The notes beneath the pieces are model-generated. The model did no database searches, was not told the origin of the DNA, and saw only the letters and a list, made by a program, of their open reading frames with translations. A program made the position numbers and the translations under genes. From Nocardioides sp. REDSEA-S33_B3 (GTDB lineage: Bacteria; Actinomycetota; Actinomycetes; Propionibacteriales; Nocardioidaceae): 40,914 bases of DNA. Below, piece after piece: positions 23,663-31,904 of this stretch (its first letter is position 1; each line of letters starts with the position of its first letter). The stretch is from positions 1-40,914 of the forward strand of contig LUPK01000061.1 in assembly GCA_001627335.1 (NCBI GenBank), given 5' to 3'.

Positions 23663-24786
23663 CCAACCTCGACCCACGACTGCAGAAGATCGGCCTGGGC
23701 CTGCTGGCCCCCGTCCTGGCCCTGGTGCTCGCCTTCCTCATCACCAGCCTGGTGCTGGTGCTGGCCGGCGACCCCGTCGGCGAGGTGTGGTCGACGCTGC
23801 TCGGCGTGCCCGCCGAGCGCAACGTCGCCAACATCCTCAACAACGCCACGGTGCTCTACCTCTCCGGCCTCGCCGTCGCCGTCGGCTTCCGGATGAACCT
23901 GTTCAACATCGGTGTCGACGGCCAGTACCGTGTCGCGGCCTTCGTGGCCGCGGTCGTCGCGGGCGAGGCCTGGCTGCCGGGTGCGGCCAACACCGTGCTG
24001 GCGATCCTCGCCGCGATGCTCGCGGGCGCTGCCTGGGCCGGCATCGCCGGTGTGCTGCGCGCGAAGCGGGGCGTGAGCGAGGTGATCTCCACGATCATGC
24101 TCAACTTCATCGCCACCGGCCTGGTCGCCTACTTCCTGCGCCGCGTCGCGGTCCGGGAGGAGGGCAGCAACGACATCGGCACCAAGGAGATCCCCGAGGG
24201 CTCGCGCATCCCCGGCTTCCAGATCGGCGAGGGGTCCACGACCGAGGTCTACGGCTTCATCTTCCTGGCCGCGCTGGCCGGGTTCACCTACTGGTTCCTG
24301 CTCAACCGCACGCGCTTCGGGTTCGACCTGCGGGCGACCGGCAAGTCCACGACCGCGGCCGTGGCCAGCGGCATCTCGGTGACCCGGATGACGATCGTGG
24401 CGATGCTGCTCTCGGGTGCGGTCGCCGGCCTGGTCGGCCTGCCGCTGCTCTTCGGTGACTCCTACAGCTACGGCTCGACCTTCCAGTCCGGCCTCGGCTT
24501 CGCCGGCATCGCCATCGCGCTGCTGGGTCGCAACCACCCGATCGGGATCGCCATCGGTGCGTTGCTCTTCGCCTACCTCGACGAGCAGTCCAACCCGCTG
24601 CAGATCCTCGTCGGCGTCTCGCCCGACATCGTCGCCATCACCCAGGGCGTCATCGTCCTGACCGTCGTCATCTCCTACGAGGTGGTGCGCCGCTACGGCG
24701 TGCGCCTCGAGCAGCACGCCGTGGCCCGCGCCCTCGAGGCCGGCCGCCCGACGGCGGGGGACAAGGAAGAGGAGGCCCGCGCATGA
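23659..24786 (+). CDS. ABC transporter permease 1, nucleoside import
   Basis: 375 residues, about nine hydrophobic helices, BPD_transp_2 (BmpC/NupP) family. The conserved permease stretches GFRMNLFNIGVDGQYRVAAF and KRGVSEVISTIMLNFIA are present, as is RFGFDLRATGKSTTAAVASG in the cytoplasmic coupling region. The GTG overlaps the ATPase stop by four bases, and the stop overlaps the next permease by four. The C-terminal tail is polar and charged (GDKEEEARA). The substrate is inferred from the family and from the salvage enzymes downstream. Confidence 0.93.
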   Translation: MTNLDPRLQKIGLGLLAPVLALVLAFLITSLVLVLAGDPVGEVWSTLLGVPAERNVANILNNATVLYLSGLAVAVGFRMNLFNIGVDGQYRVAAFVAAVVAGEAWLPGAANTVLAILAAMLAGAAWAGIAGVLRAKRGVSEVISTIMLNFIATGLVAYFLRRVAVREEGSNDIGTKEIPEGSRIPGFQIGEGSTTEVYGFIFLAALAGFTYWFLLNRTRFGFDLRATGKSTTAAVASGISVTRMTIVAMLLSGAVAGLVGLPLLFGDSYSYGSTFQSGLGFAGIAIALLGRNHPIGIAIGALLFAYLDEQSNPLQILVGVSPDIVAITQGVIVLTVVISYEVVRRYGVRLEQHAVARALEAGRPTAGDKEEEARA

Positions 24787-26006
24787 GCGCCGTCACCCGT
24801 CGTCTGCCCCGGCTGTGGTGGCTCGGTGCCGCCGTGCTGGTCCTGCTGGCGATCTCGGTGCTCCGGGTCGTCACCGGCGCCGAGGACCTCGCGTCCTCCG
24901 GCACCGTCCGCGCCACCCTCATCGCGCTGGTGCCGATCATGCTCGCCGGTCTGGGCGGCCTGTGGTCCGAGCGGGCCGGCGTGGTCAACATCGGACTCGA
25001 GGGGATGATGGTGCTCGGCACCTACGGTGCGGGCTACTTCGGTTACCACTACGGCGCCTGGGCCGGTGTAGCCGGCGCGCTGCTGATGGGCGCCATCGGC
25101 GGCCTGATCCACGCCACCGCGACCGTCGTGTTCGGCGTCGACCACATCATCTCCGGTGTCGCCATCAACATCATCGCCGTCGGTGCGGTGCAGTACCTCG
25201 CCTCGCTGACGTTCGTGGGGCTCCCCGGCGGCGGCCAGACGCAGTCACCGAAGCTCGACAACGTCGGGTCGATCACCATCGGACCGCTCAGTGATGCCCT
25301 GGGCGAGGTCGAGGACCAGAACATCTTCTTCGTCTCCGAGCTGGCCGCCGTGGCCCGCGCGATGGTCACCAACCTCTCGCTGCTGGTCGTGCTGGCCTTC
25401 GTGCTGCTCTTCGTCACCTACTGGGTGCTGTGGCGCACCTCCTTCGGCCTGCGCCTGCGCTCGACGGGCGAGAGCCCCTCGGCGGCGGAGTCGCTGGGCG
25501 TGGCGGTGCTGCGCTACAAGTTCGTCGCGGTGCTCATCTCCGGTGCCCTCGCGGGCCTGGCCGGCGGCTTCCTGGCGATGGTGGCCTCCTCGAACTACCG
25601 CGACGGCCAGACCGGTGGTCGCGGCTACATCGGCCTCGCGGCGATGATCTTCGGCAACTGGCGACCCGGCGGGCTGCTCGCCGGGTCCGGCCTCTTCGGC
25701 TACACCCAGACCCTCGGCCTGCGCCAGGGCGGCACCTCGGTGCACGCGCTGCTGCTGGCGGTCGCGGTGCTGGCCATCGGGCTCGCCGGCTACCAGCTGT
25801 GGCGCAAGCAGGTCCGGCTCGCGGTCGGCATCCTGGTCGCCGCAGCGGCGCTGATCACCGTCTACGCCGCGATCGACGTCGTGCCCGGCGACTTCGTCAA
25901 CATCACGCCGTACGTCGTCACGCTGCTGGTCCTGGCCTTCGCCTCGCAACGACTACGCATGCCGGCGGCCGACGGGCAGGTCTATCGACGAGGGAGCGCG
26001 GGCTAG
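24783..26006 (+). CDS. ABC transporter permease 2, nucleoside import
   Basis: 407 residues, BPD_transp_2 (BmpD/NupQ) family. Landmarks are LGGLWSERAGVVNIGLEGMM near the N-terminus, the loop FGLRLRSTGESPSAAESLGV, and GGRGYIGLAAMIFGNWRPGG. The C-terminus carries a few extra hydrophobic segments (about 320-390) beyond the core. It pairs with permease 1. The ATG overlaps the preceding stop. Only two bases separate its stop from the cdd start, which ties transport to cytidine deamination. Confidence 0.93.
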   Translation: MSAVTRRLPRLWWLGAAVLVLLAISVLRVVTGAEDLASSGTVRATLIALVPIMLAGLGGLWSERAGVVNIGLEGMMVLGTYGAGYFGYHYGAWAGVAGALLMGAIGGLIHATATVVFGVDHIISGVAINIIAVGAVQYLASLTFVGLPGGGQTQSPKLDNVGSITIGPLSDALGEVEDQNIFFVSELAAVARAMVTNLSLLVVLAFVLLFVTYWVLWRTSFGLRLRSTGESPSAAESLGVAVLRYKFVAVLISGALAGLAGGFLAMVASSNYRDGQTGGRGYIGLAAMIFGNWRPGGLLAGSGLFGYTQTLGLRQGGTSVHALLLAVAVLAIGLAGYQLWRKQVRLAVGILVAAAALITVYAAIDVVPGDFVNITPYVVTLLVLAFASQRLRMPAADGQVYRRGSAG

Positions 26007-26008
26007 CG

Positions 26009-26422
26009 ATGTCGACCGAAGGGACGGGCGTCGACTGGGACGCCCTGCAGGCAGAGGCGGTCGCCGCCTCGCGGCACGCCTACGCGCCGTACTCCTCCTT
26101 CGCGGTGGGTGCCGCCGCGCTCGTCGACGACGGGCGACTGGTGACCGGCTGCAACGTGGAGAACGCCGCCTACGGTGTCGGTCTCTGCGCCGAGTGCGGG
26201 CTGGTCAGCCGGCTGCACCTCGAGGGCGGCGGACGCCTCACGCACTTCGTGTGCGTCGGCGGTGCCGTCGGCACCGAGCCGGTCGTGGTGATGCCGTGCG
26301 GTCGCTGCCGCCAGCTGCTGTGGGAGAACGGCGGTCCGGAGATGGAGATCCTCACCGTCTCGGGGCTGCGTCGGATGAGCGAGGTGCTGCCGGATGCCTT
26401 CGGCCCCGACGACCTCGATTGA
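26009..26422 (+). CDS. cdd: Cytidine deaminase
   Basis: 137 residues, the small tetrameric zinc type. Converts cytidine and deoxycytidine to uridine and deoxyuridine. The catalytic CAE motif is C60-A61-E62. The other zinc cysteines are C97 and C100 in PCGRCRQ. YSSFAVGAAA and GCNVENAAYG form the ribose and base pocket. The ATG lies two bases after the permease stop, with GAGGGAG upstream. The last 29 bases overlap the P450 reading frame. Confidence 0.95.
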   Translation: MSTEGTGVDWDALQAEAVAASRHAYAPYSSFAVGAAALVDDGRLVTGCNVENAAYGVGLCAECGLVSRLHLEGGGRLTHFVCVGGAVGTEPVVVMPCGRCRQLLWENGGPEMEILTVSGLRRMSEVLPDAFGPDDLD

Positions 26423-27593
26423 CCTGACCGACCCCGCCGTCGTCGCCGACCCCTACCCCCACTTCGCGCGGGAACGGGCCCGGCACGCGGTGGCCTGGCA
26501 CGAGCCGTCGGGCTCGTGGTTCACCTTCAGCCACGCCGCGGTCTCTGCGGTCCAGCGCGACCGTCGGTTGGGGCGGCTGTGGACCGACCGGGAGCCGGCC
26601 GAGCGGCTGGAGCCGTTCAACCTGCTGCACCGCAACCAGATGATGGAGAACGAGCCGCCCGAGCACACCCGGCTGCGGCGGCCCGTCGCCTCGGCGTTCA
26701 GCCGCGGCCACGTCGAGCGGCTGCGGCCCCGCGTGCGGGCGCTGGCCGCCGAGCTGCTCGACGAGGTCGACACCTCACGCCCCTTCGACGTGGTGGAGGC
26801 CTACGCCGAGCCGCTGCCGGTCCTGGTGATCGCCGAGCTGCTCGGCGTGCCGCGCAGCCACGCCGACGACCTGCGCGACTGGTCGCAGGCGATCGTGCGG
26901 ATGTACGAGCCGGCGCCCGACGAGGCGGTCGTCTCCGCCGCGGTGGGCGCCGCCGAGGACTTCGCGGCCCTGGTGCGCGACCTCGTCGCCGTACGCCGTC
27001 GGCAGCCCGCGGGCACCCACGAGGACCTCATCACCGACCTCGCCGCCACCGAGCTCAGCGAGGACGAGGTCGTCGCCGCCGTCGTGCTGCTGCTCAACGC
27101 CGGTCACGAGGCCTCGGTCAACGTCTTCGGCAACGGCCTGGTGGCGATGCTGCGCCGCGGGCTGCGCCCCGGCCCCGACGTGGCCGCGTGCGTGGAGGAG
27201 ATGCTGCGCTTCGACTCCGCGCTGCAGCTCTTCGAGCGCACCGCGACCGCCGAGGTCGAGCTGCCCGGCGGGGTCGTGGTCGAGCCCGGCCAGAAGGTCA
27301 GCGCCCTGCTGGGCGCCGCCAACCGCGACCCGGCCGTCTTCGAGCGGCCCGACGAGTTCGACGTCGCACGAGCGACGAACCCGCACCTGGCGTTCGGGGT
27401 CGGGGTGCACTTCTGCCTGGGCGCGCCGCTGGCGCGCATGGAGCTGACCGAGTCGGTGGCACTGCTCTTCGAGCGGATGCCGGGCCTGGCCCTCGCGGGC
27501 GAGCCGGAGAGCCGGGGCACCTTCGTGCTGCGGGGGCACCGACGAGTGGAGGTGACCGCATCGGGCGGTCGCCGGGAGGAGAGGCACGCATGA
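26394..27593 (+). CDS. Cytochrome P450 inside the nucleoside salvage operon
   Basis: 399 residues, soluble bacterial class I P450 that would need a ferredoxin and reductase encoded elsewhere. The heme motif FGVGVHFCLG has C341 as thiolate ligand. ExxR is E269-R272. The I-helix reads NAGHEAS at 235-241, so the usual oxygen-activating Thr is Ala (A240) followed by Ser, as in P450eryF. The ATG at 26394 has GAGGTG upstream and lies within the end of cdd. Its stop overlaps the deoA start. Co-translation with cdd and deoA is directly visible; a nucleoside-type substrate is only an inference. Codon use and GC look like the neighbours, so recent transfer is not indicated. Confidence 0.94.
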   Translation: MPSAPTTSIDLTDPAVVADPYPHFARERARHAVAWHEPSGSWFTFSHAAVSAVQRDRRLGRLWTDREPAERLEPFNLLHRNQMMENEPPEHTRLRRPVASAFSRGHVERLRPRVRALAAELLDEVDTSRPFDVVEAYAEPLPVLVIAELLGVPRSHADDLRDWSQAIVRMYEPAPDEAVVSAAVGAAEDFAALVRDLVAVRRRQPAGTHEDLITDLAATELSEDEVVAAVVLLLNAGHEASVNVFGNGLVAMLRRGLRPGPDVAACVEEMLRFDSALQLFERTATAEVELPGGVVVEPGQKVSALLGAANRDPAVFERPDEFDVARATNPHLAFGVGVHFCLGAPLARMELTESVALLFERMPGLALAGEPESRGTFVLRGHRRVEVTASGGRREERHA

Positions 27594-28876
27594 GCCAGCA
27601 CGACGCCGTGGAGGTGATCACCGACAAGCGGGACGGCGGGGCCCTGAGCGCCAGCCAGATCGACTGGGTGGTCGACGCCTACACCCGTGGCGACGTCGCC
27701 GACGAGCAGATGTCGGCGCTGGCGATGGCGATCCTGCTCAACGGCATGGAGCGCGAGGAGATCTCGCGGTGGACCGCGGCGATGATCGCCTCCGGCGAGC
27801 GGATGGACTTCTCCTCGCTGTCGCGCCCCACCGCCGACAAGCACTCCACCGGCGGCGTGGGCGACAAGATCACCCTGCCCCTGGCGCCGCTGGTCGCCGC
27901 CTGCGGCGTCGCGGTGCCCCAGCTCTCCGGGCGCGGCCTGGGCCACACCGGCGGCACCCTCGACAAGCTCGAGTCGATCCCCGGCTGGCGCGCGGCGCTG
28001 TCCAACGACGAGATGATGCGCCAGCTCGAGGAGGTCGGCGCGGTCATCTGCGCCGCCGGCGACGGGCTCGCGCCGGCCGACAAGAAGCTCTACGCGCTCC
28101 GCGACGTCACCGGCACCGTCGAGGCGATCCCGCTGATCGCGTCGTCGATCATGAGCAAGAAGATCGCCGAGGGCACCGGCACGCTCGTGCTCGACGTCAA
28201 GGTCGGCACCGGCGCCTTCATGAAGGACCTCGAGCGGGCCCGCGAGCTCGCCGAGACGATGGTGGCGCTCGGCAAGGACGCCGGCGTGCGCACCACCGCG
28301 CTCCTCACCGACATGTCCACGCCGTTGGGCCTGACCGCCGGCAACGCCGTGGAGGTGGCCGAGTCGGTCGAGGTGCTGGCCGGCGGCGGCCCGGCCGACG
28401 TCGTCGAGCTCACCGTGGCGCTGGCGCGCGAGATGCTCGCCGGCGCCGGTCGCGACGGCGTCGACCCCGCCGACAAGCTCGCCGACGGCTCCGCGATGGA
28501 CGTCTGGAAGGCGATGATCCGCGCCCAGGACGGCGACCCGGACGCCGAGCTGCCCACCGCGAAGGAGTCGCACGTGGTCACTGCGCCGAGCACCGGCGTG
28601 CTGACCCGCCTCGACGCGATGGCGGTCGGCATGGCCGCCTGGCGCCTCGGCGCCGGTCGCGCCCGCAAGGAGGACCCCGTGCAGGCCGGTGCCGGCGTGG
28701 TCTGGCACGCGCGCCCCGGCGACGAGGTCACCGAGGGGCAGCCGCTGATGACGCTGCTCACCGACGAGCCCGAGCGCTTCGACCGCGCCCTGGCCAGCCT
28801 CGAGGGCGGGTACGACGTGGAGCCGGCCGGGTCGGCGTACGAGCCCGGTCCGATCCTGCTCGACCGGATCAGCTGA
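27590..28876 (+). CDS. deoA: Thymidine phosphorylase
   Basis: 428 residues. Phosphorolyses thymidine and deoxyuridine to the base plus 2-deoxyribose 1-phosphate. DKHSTGGVGD (83-92) binds phosphate, and GRGLGHTGGTLDKLE (114-128) is the family signature. The C-terminal domain (from about 335) with VVWHARPGDEVTEGQPL is intact. Pyrimidine nucleoside phosphorylase (pdp) has the same architecture, so uridine may also be used. The ATG overlaps the P450 stop and has GGGAGGAG upstream. Its stop lies three bases from the convergent MaoC gene, with no terminator between them. Confidence 0.93.
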   Translation: MSQHDAVEVITDKRDGGALSASQIDWVVDAYTRGDVADEQMSALAMAILLNGMEREEISRWTAAMIASGERMDFSSLSRPTADKHSTGGVGDKITLPLAPLVAACGVAVPQLSGRGLGHTGGTLDKLESIPGWRAALSNDEMMRQLEEVGAVICAAGDGLAPADKKLYALRDVTGTVEAIPLIASSIMSKKIAEGTGTLVLDVKVGTGAFMKDLERARELAETMVALGKDAGVRTTALLTDMSTPLGLTAGNAVEVAESVEVLAGGGPADVVELTVALAREMLAGAGRDGVDPADKLADGSAMDVWKAMIRAQDGDPDAELPTAKESHVVTAPSTGVLTRLDAMAVGMAAWRLGAGRARKEDPVQAGAGVVWHARPGDEVTEGQPLMTLLTDEPERFDRALASLEGGYDVEPAGSAYEPGPILLDRIS

Positions 28877-28879
28877 CCC

Positions 28880-29332
28880 TCACGCCAGCAGCAGGACCAC
28901 CGTCTCGGCGACGCAGGCCGGCTTGGCCTCGTCCTCGATCTCGATCGTGTAGCGCAGGGTGATCTGCTTGCCGGCCGGCAGGTCGGTCACCTCGCCCATC
29001 GCGACGTGGGCGCGCACGCGCTTGCCGACGCGGACGGGGTGGGGGAAGCGGACCTTATTGACGCCGTAGTTGAGCTTGGCGCCGGGGGTGTCGAGCGCGA
29101 AGACCTCGCTGCCCAACCAGGGGACCATCGAGAGCGTGAGGTAGCCGTGGGCGATGGTGCCGCCGAACGGGCCCTCGGCGCTGCGCTCGGTGTCGACGTG
29201 GATCCACTGGTGGTCGCCGGTGGCGTCGGCGAAGGTGTCGACGCGCTCCTGGGTGATCTCGACCCACGCGGAGGTGCCGAGCTCCTGGCCGGCCGCGGCC
29301 GCGACCTCGTCGAACGTGGTGAACGTGCGCAT
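28880..29332 (-). CDS. MaoC-like (R)-specific enoyl-CoA hydratase
   Basis: 150 residues with a single hot-dog fold. The hydratase-2 motif is intact: [11 protein letters not shown] at about 37-47, with catalytic Asp/His, then [12 protein letters not shown]. It would hydrate trans-2-enoyl-CoA, as in fatty-acid or polyhydroxyalkanoate routes, but MaoC relatives act on many acyl-CoAs. The ATG has CCAGGAG eight bases upstream. It diverges from add across 56 bp and converges on deoA. It has no clear link to nucleoside metabolism. Confidence 0.88.
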   Translation of the reverse strand: MRTFTTFDEVAAAAGQELGTSAWVEITQERVDTFADATGDHQWIHVDTERSAEGPFGGTIAHGYLTLSMVPWLGSEVFALDTPGAKLNYGVNKVRFPHPVRVGKRVRAHVAMGEVTDLPAGKQITLRYTIEIEDEAKPACVAETVVLLLA

Positions 29333-29388
29333 CGCCTGCTCCTGGAGGTCGTGCCCGGTGGACGGGTCTCGGGTGGAAGGATGGCGCC

Positions 29389-30504
29389 ATGGTCGACGCC
29401 GTCCCGCAACCTACCGCCCTGACCCGTGACGACGTGCTGCGGGCGCCGAAGGTGCTCCTGCACGACCACCTCGACGGCGGGCTGCGGCCGGCCACGGTGC
29501 TCGAGCTCGCGCGCGAGGTCGGGCACGAGCTGCCCACCGACCCCGACGGCGACGCCGCCGCGCTGGGTCGCTGGTTCGCCGAGGCGGCCGACTCGGGCTC
29601 GCTGGAGCGCTACCTGGAGACCTTCACCCACACCGTCGCGGTGATGCAGACCGCCGACGCGCTGACCCGGGTCGCGCGCGAGTGCGTCGAGGACCTGGTG
29701 ACCGACGGCGTGGTCTACGCCGAGGTCCGCTACGCCCCCGAGCAGCACCTCGAGCAGGGCCTGTCCCTCGATGAGGTGGTCGAGGCGGTGCAGCGCGGCT
29801 TCGACGAGGGCGTGGCGGCCGCCGACGGGCGCATCGTGGTGCGCCAGCTGCTGACCGCCATGCGGCACGCCGCCCGCTCGATGGAGATCGCCGAGCTGGC
29901 CGTGCAGTGGCGCGACCGCGGCGTGGCCGGCTTCGACATCGCCGGCGCCGAGGCCGGCTACCCCCCGACCCGTCACCTCGACGCCTTCGAGTACCTCCAG
30001 CGCGAGAACTTCCACTTCACCATCCACGCCGGCGAGGCCTTCGGCACCCCGTCGATCTGGGAGGCGCTGCAGTGGTGCGGCGCGGACCGGCTCGGCCACG
30101 GCGTACGCATCGTCGACGACATCACGGTCGCCGAGGACGGCTCCGTCGAGCTGGGCCGGCTCGCGGCGTACGTCCGCGACAAGCGGATCCCGCTGGAGCT
30201 CTGCCCGGCCAGCAACGTCCAGACCGGCGCGGCGTCCTCGGTCGCCGAGCACCCGATCGGGTTGCTGACCGACCTGCGCTTCCGGGTCACCGTCAACACC
30301 GACAACCGGCTGATGAGCGGCACCTCGATGACCGACGAGATGTGGTCGCTGGTGCAGGCCTTCGGGCACGACGCCTCGACGCTGCGCTGGTTCACCATCA
30401 ACGCGATGAAGTCGGCCTTCCTGCCCTTCGACGAGCGGCTCGCCCTCATCGACGAGGTCATCAAGCCCGGGTACGCCGCGCTCACGGACGCCGCCACGTC
30501 GTGA
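29389..30504 (+). CDS. add: Adenosine deaminase
   Basis: 371 residues. Deaminates adenosine and deoxyadenosine to inosine forms. Zinc ligands are H25 and H27 in HDHLDG, H213 in HAGE (E216 is the proton donor) and D305 in NTDN. H237 in GHGVR and [10 protein letters not shown] (271-280) are also conserved. NTDN instead of the more usual NTDD is seen in some actinobacterial members. The ATG has GGAAGGA upstream. The stop overlaps the next gene's GTG, so a small membrane protein is made with it. Confidence 0.95.
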   Translation: MVDAVPQPTALTRDDVLRAPKVLLHDHLDGGLRPATVLELAREVGHELPTDPDGDAAALGRWFAEAADSGSLERYLETFTHTVAVMQTADALTRVARECVEDLVTDGVVYAEVRYAPEQHLEQGLSLDEVVEAVQRGFDEGVAAADGRIVVRQLLTAMRHAARSMEIAELAVQWRDRGVAGFDIAGAEAGYPPTRHLDAFEYLQRENFHFTIHAGEAFGTPSIWEALQWCGADRLGHGVRIVDDITVAEDGSVELGRLAAYVRDKRIPLELCPASNVQTGAASSVAEHPIGLLTDLRFRVTVNTDNRLMSGTSMTDEMWSLVQAFGHDASTLRWFTINAMKSAFLPFDERLALIDEVIKPGYAALTDAATS

Positions 30505-30947
30505 TCATCACCAACCACGTGTGGACCGGCGCGGTGATCGGCGCCGTGGCGCCGGGGCCGGTGTCGGCCTTCGCCGCGGGGGTCGTCTCGCACTTCGTCC
30601 TCGACCAGGTGCCGCACTGGGGCGACGACTCGATCTTCATGGAGGTGGCGGTCCCGGACGGGCTCGTCGGGCTGGCCGCCCTGGGGGCGCTGGCCCGCAC
30701 GGCCCGGGGTGACCGGCGCGCGAGCGTCCTCGCCGGGATGCTCGGGGCGTGCCTGCCCGACGCGGACAAGCCCTCGAACCTCTTCTTCGGGCGCTCGCCG
30801 TTCCCGTCCGCGCTTGACGAGTGGCACGTGTCGATCCAGCGCGAGCACACCGACCGGCTGCCCCAGGAGGTCGTCGTCGCCGCGGTGGGCCTGCTCGCGG
30901 CGCGCTGGGTCCTCCGCCATGATCGTCCCCGAAGGAGGGTCCGATGA
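30501..30947 (+). CDS. Small membrane protein with SHxxxDxxPHxGD motif, unknown function
   Basis: 148 residues starting at a GTG that overlaps the add stop. Hydrophobic segments lie at about 8-32, 48-68 and 128-143. The motifs [13 protein letters not shown] and [15 protein letters not shown], with a later LPDADK and an isolated WH, look like a metal-binding pattern (His/Asp) at a membrane face. Similar patterns occur in YdjM/DUF457-like membrane hydrolases, but I cannot assign the family firmly. The next gene overlaps its stop. Confidence 0.6.
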   Translation: MIITNHVWTGAVIGAVAPGPVSAFAAGVVSHFVLDQVPHWGDDSIFMEVAVPDGLVGLAALGALARTARGDRRASVLAGMLGACLPDADKPSNLFFGRSPFPSALDEWHVSIQREHTDRLPQEVVVAAVGLLAARWVLRHDRPRRRVR

Positions 30948-31402
30948 TCCTGAGCGTGGTCATGCTGGGTGCGGCCGGTGTCGCCCTGGTCCTCTCGGTC
31001 GTGCTCGCCCTGCGCGGCGTCCGCGAGCGCAAGGCGGCCGACTCCTTCACCGAGCGCGCCGTCGTCACCACCGCCGACGTGCTCGAGACCCGGCCCAAGG
31101 ACGTCGCGATGTCCGGGGAGCCGGTCACCATCTACTTCCACCTCGTGCGCTACGACGTCGACGGTGAGCCGGTCACCGCGGAGACGATGTCGGGCATGGA
31201 GCCACCCATCCCGCACGTCGGGGAGCGGGTCGAGGTCCGCTACGACTCCGCGCACCCGCGCCGGGTCGTGCTCGACCAGGTCGACCAGCGGATGGGGGCG
31301 GGCGCCACGGCGCTCGGGCTGGCCCGGGTGATGCTCGGCGTCGCCGTGTCGCTGCCCGTGGCGTGGGCGCTGATCGTGCTGATCACCGAGTTCGCGGTGT
31401 AG
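30944..31402 (+). CDS. DUF3592-like membrane protein
   Basis: 152 residues. One helix at the N-terminus (about 1-25) and one at the C-terminus (about 125-148) flank an external beta-rich domain with YFHLVRYDVDGEPV and GERVEVRYDSAHPRRVVLD. That layout is the DUF3592 pattern. Function unknown. The ATG overlaps the preceding stop. Its last 20 bases overlap, tail to tail, the end of the minus-strand peptidase-like gene. Confidence 0.7.
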   Translation: MILSVVMLGAAGVALVLSVVLALRGVRERKAADSFTERAVVTTADVLETRPKDVAMSGEPVTIYFHLVRYDVDGEPVTAETMSGMEPPIPHVGERVEVRYDSAHPRRVVLDQVDQRMGAGATALGLARVMLGVAVSLPVAWALIVLITEFAV

Positions 31403-31904
31403 CTCCCGGGGTGGCCCCCGGGGTGGCCCGCGGGAGGAGCGCGAACCACGCACGGTGCCAGCGGCCGAACGGCAGCCGGTCCTGCGCGGCCTGCTCGGCG
31501 TCGACGGTGACCAGCCCGCCGCGGGCCGGGTCGTAGACGACCCAGGTGCCGTGCGCCGCCGCCACCACCAGGACGACGTGGCGGGGGAGCACCCGGTTGC
31601 CGACGTAGACCGGCACCGGGTCGCGCCCGGCCGCGTCCAGGACCTCGGCGAAGTCGGCGCGGGCCAGCCGGTGCCTGCCGGGCAGGTGGCGCAGCAGCGC
31701 CCACGGCGGGGTGCCGAGCGCCCGCGGCCACCAGCCGACGACCTGCCGGTGGGTCGCGAGGACCTCCTCGGCGAACCGGGGCAGCACGCGACCGGCGTAC
31801 ACCTCATCGGAGAGCATGCGGGCGACCACCAGGACCGCGGCGCCGCAGCTGAGCCGGTCCGGCTGCTTGAGCCGGCCCCAGGGCAGTCCGTCGGGGGCGA
31901 TCAC
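31383..31904 (-). CDS. C39-like / papain-fold cysteine peptidase-like protein
   Basis: 173 residues. QPDRLSCGAAVLVVARML puts a Cys (C20) at the start of a helix, and RHVVLVVAA (H109) followed by WVVYDPA (D125) supplies a His and Asp in the order of C39-type cysteine peptidases. No signal peptide or transmembrane segment is seen. The C-terminus is an odd PGATPGATPRTR tail encoded by a short GC-rich tandem repeat. The GTG overlaps the kinase stop, so the two are coupled. Activity is unproven. Confidence 0.6.
   Translation of the reverse strand: MIAPDGLPWGRLKQPDRLSCGAAVLVVARMLSDEVYAGRVLPRFAEEVLATHRQVVGWWPRALGTPPWALLRHLPGRHRLARADFAEVLDAAGRDPVPVYVGNRVLPRHVVLVVAAAHGTWVVYDPARGGLVTVDAEQAAQDRLPFGRWHRAWFALLPRATPGATPGATPRTR

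Noticed and set aside
24850..25700. Signs of transfer or an insertion element in the nucleoside operon
   Set aside because: Codon use, GC content and gene overlaps are uniform across the operon; no terminal repeats or transposase remnants seen.
31403..31440. GC-rich short repeat at the peptidase-like C-terminus
   Set aside because: It simply encodes the PGAT repeats of the protein tail and is too short to treat as a separate element.
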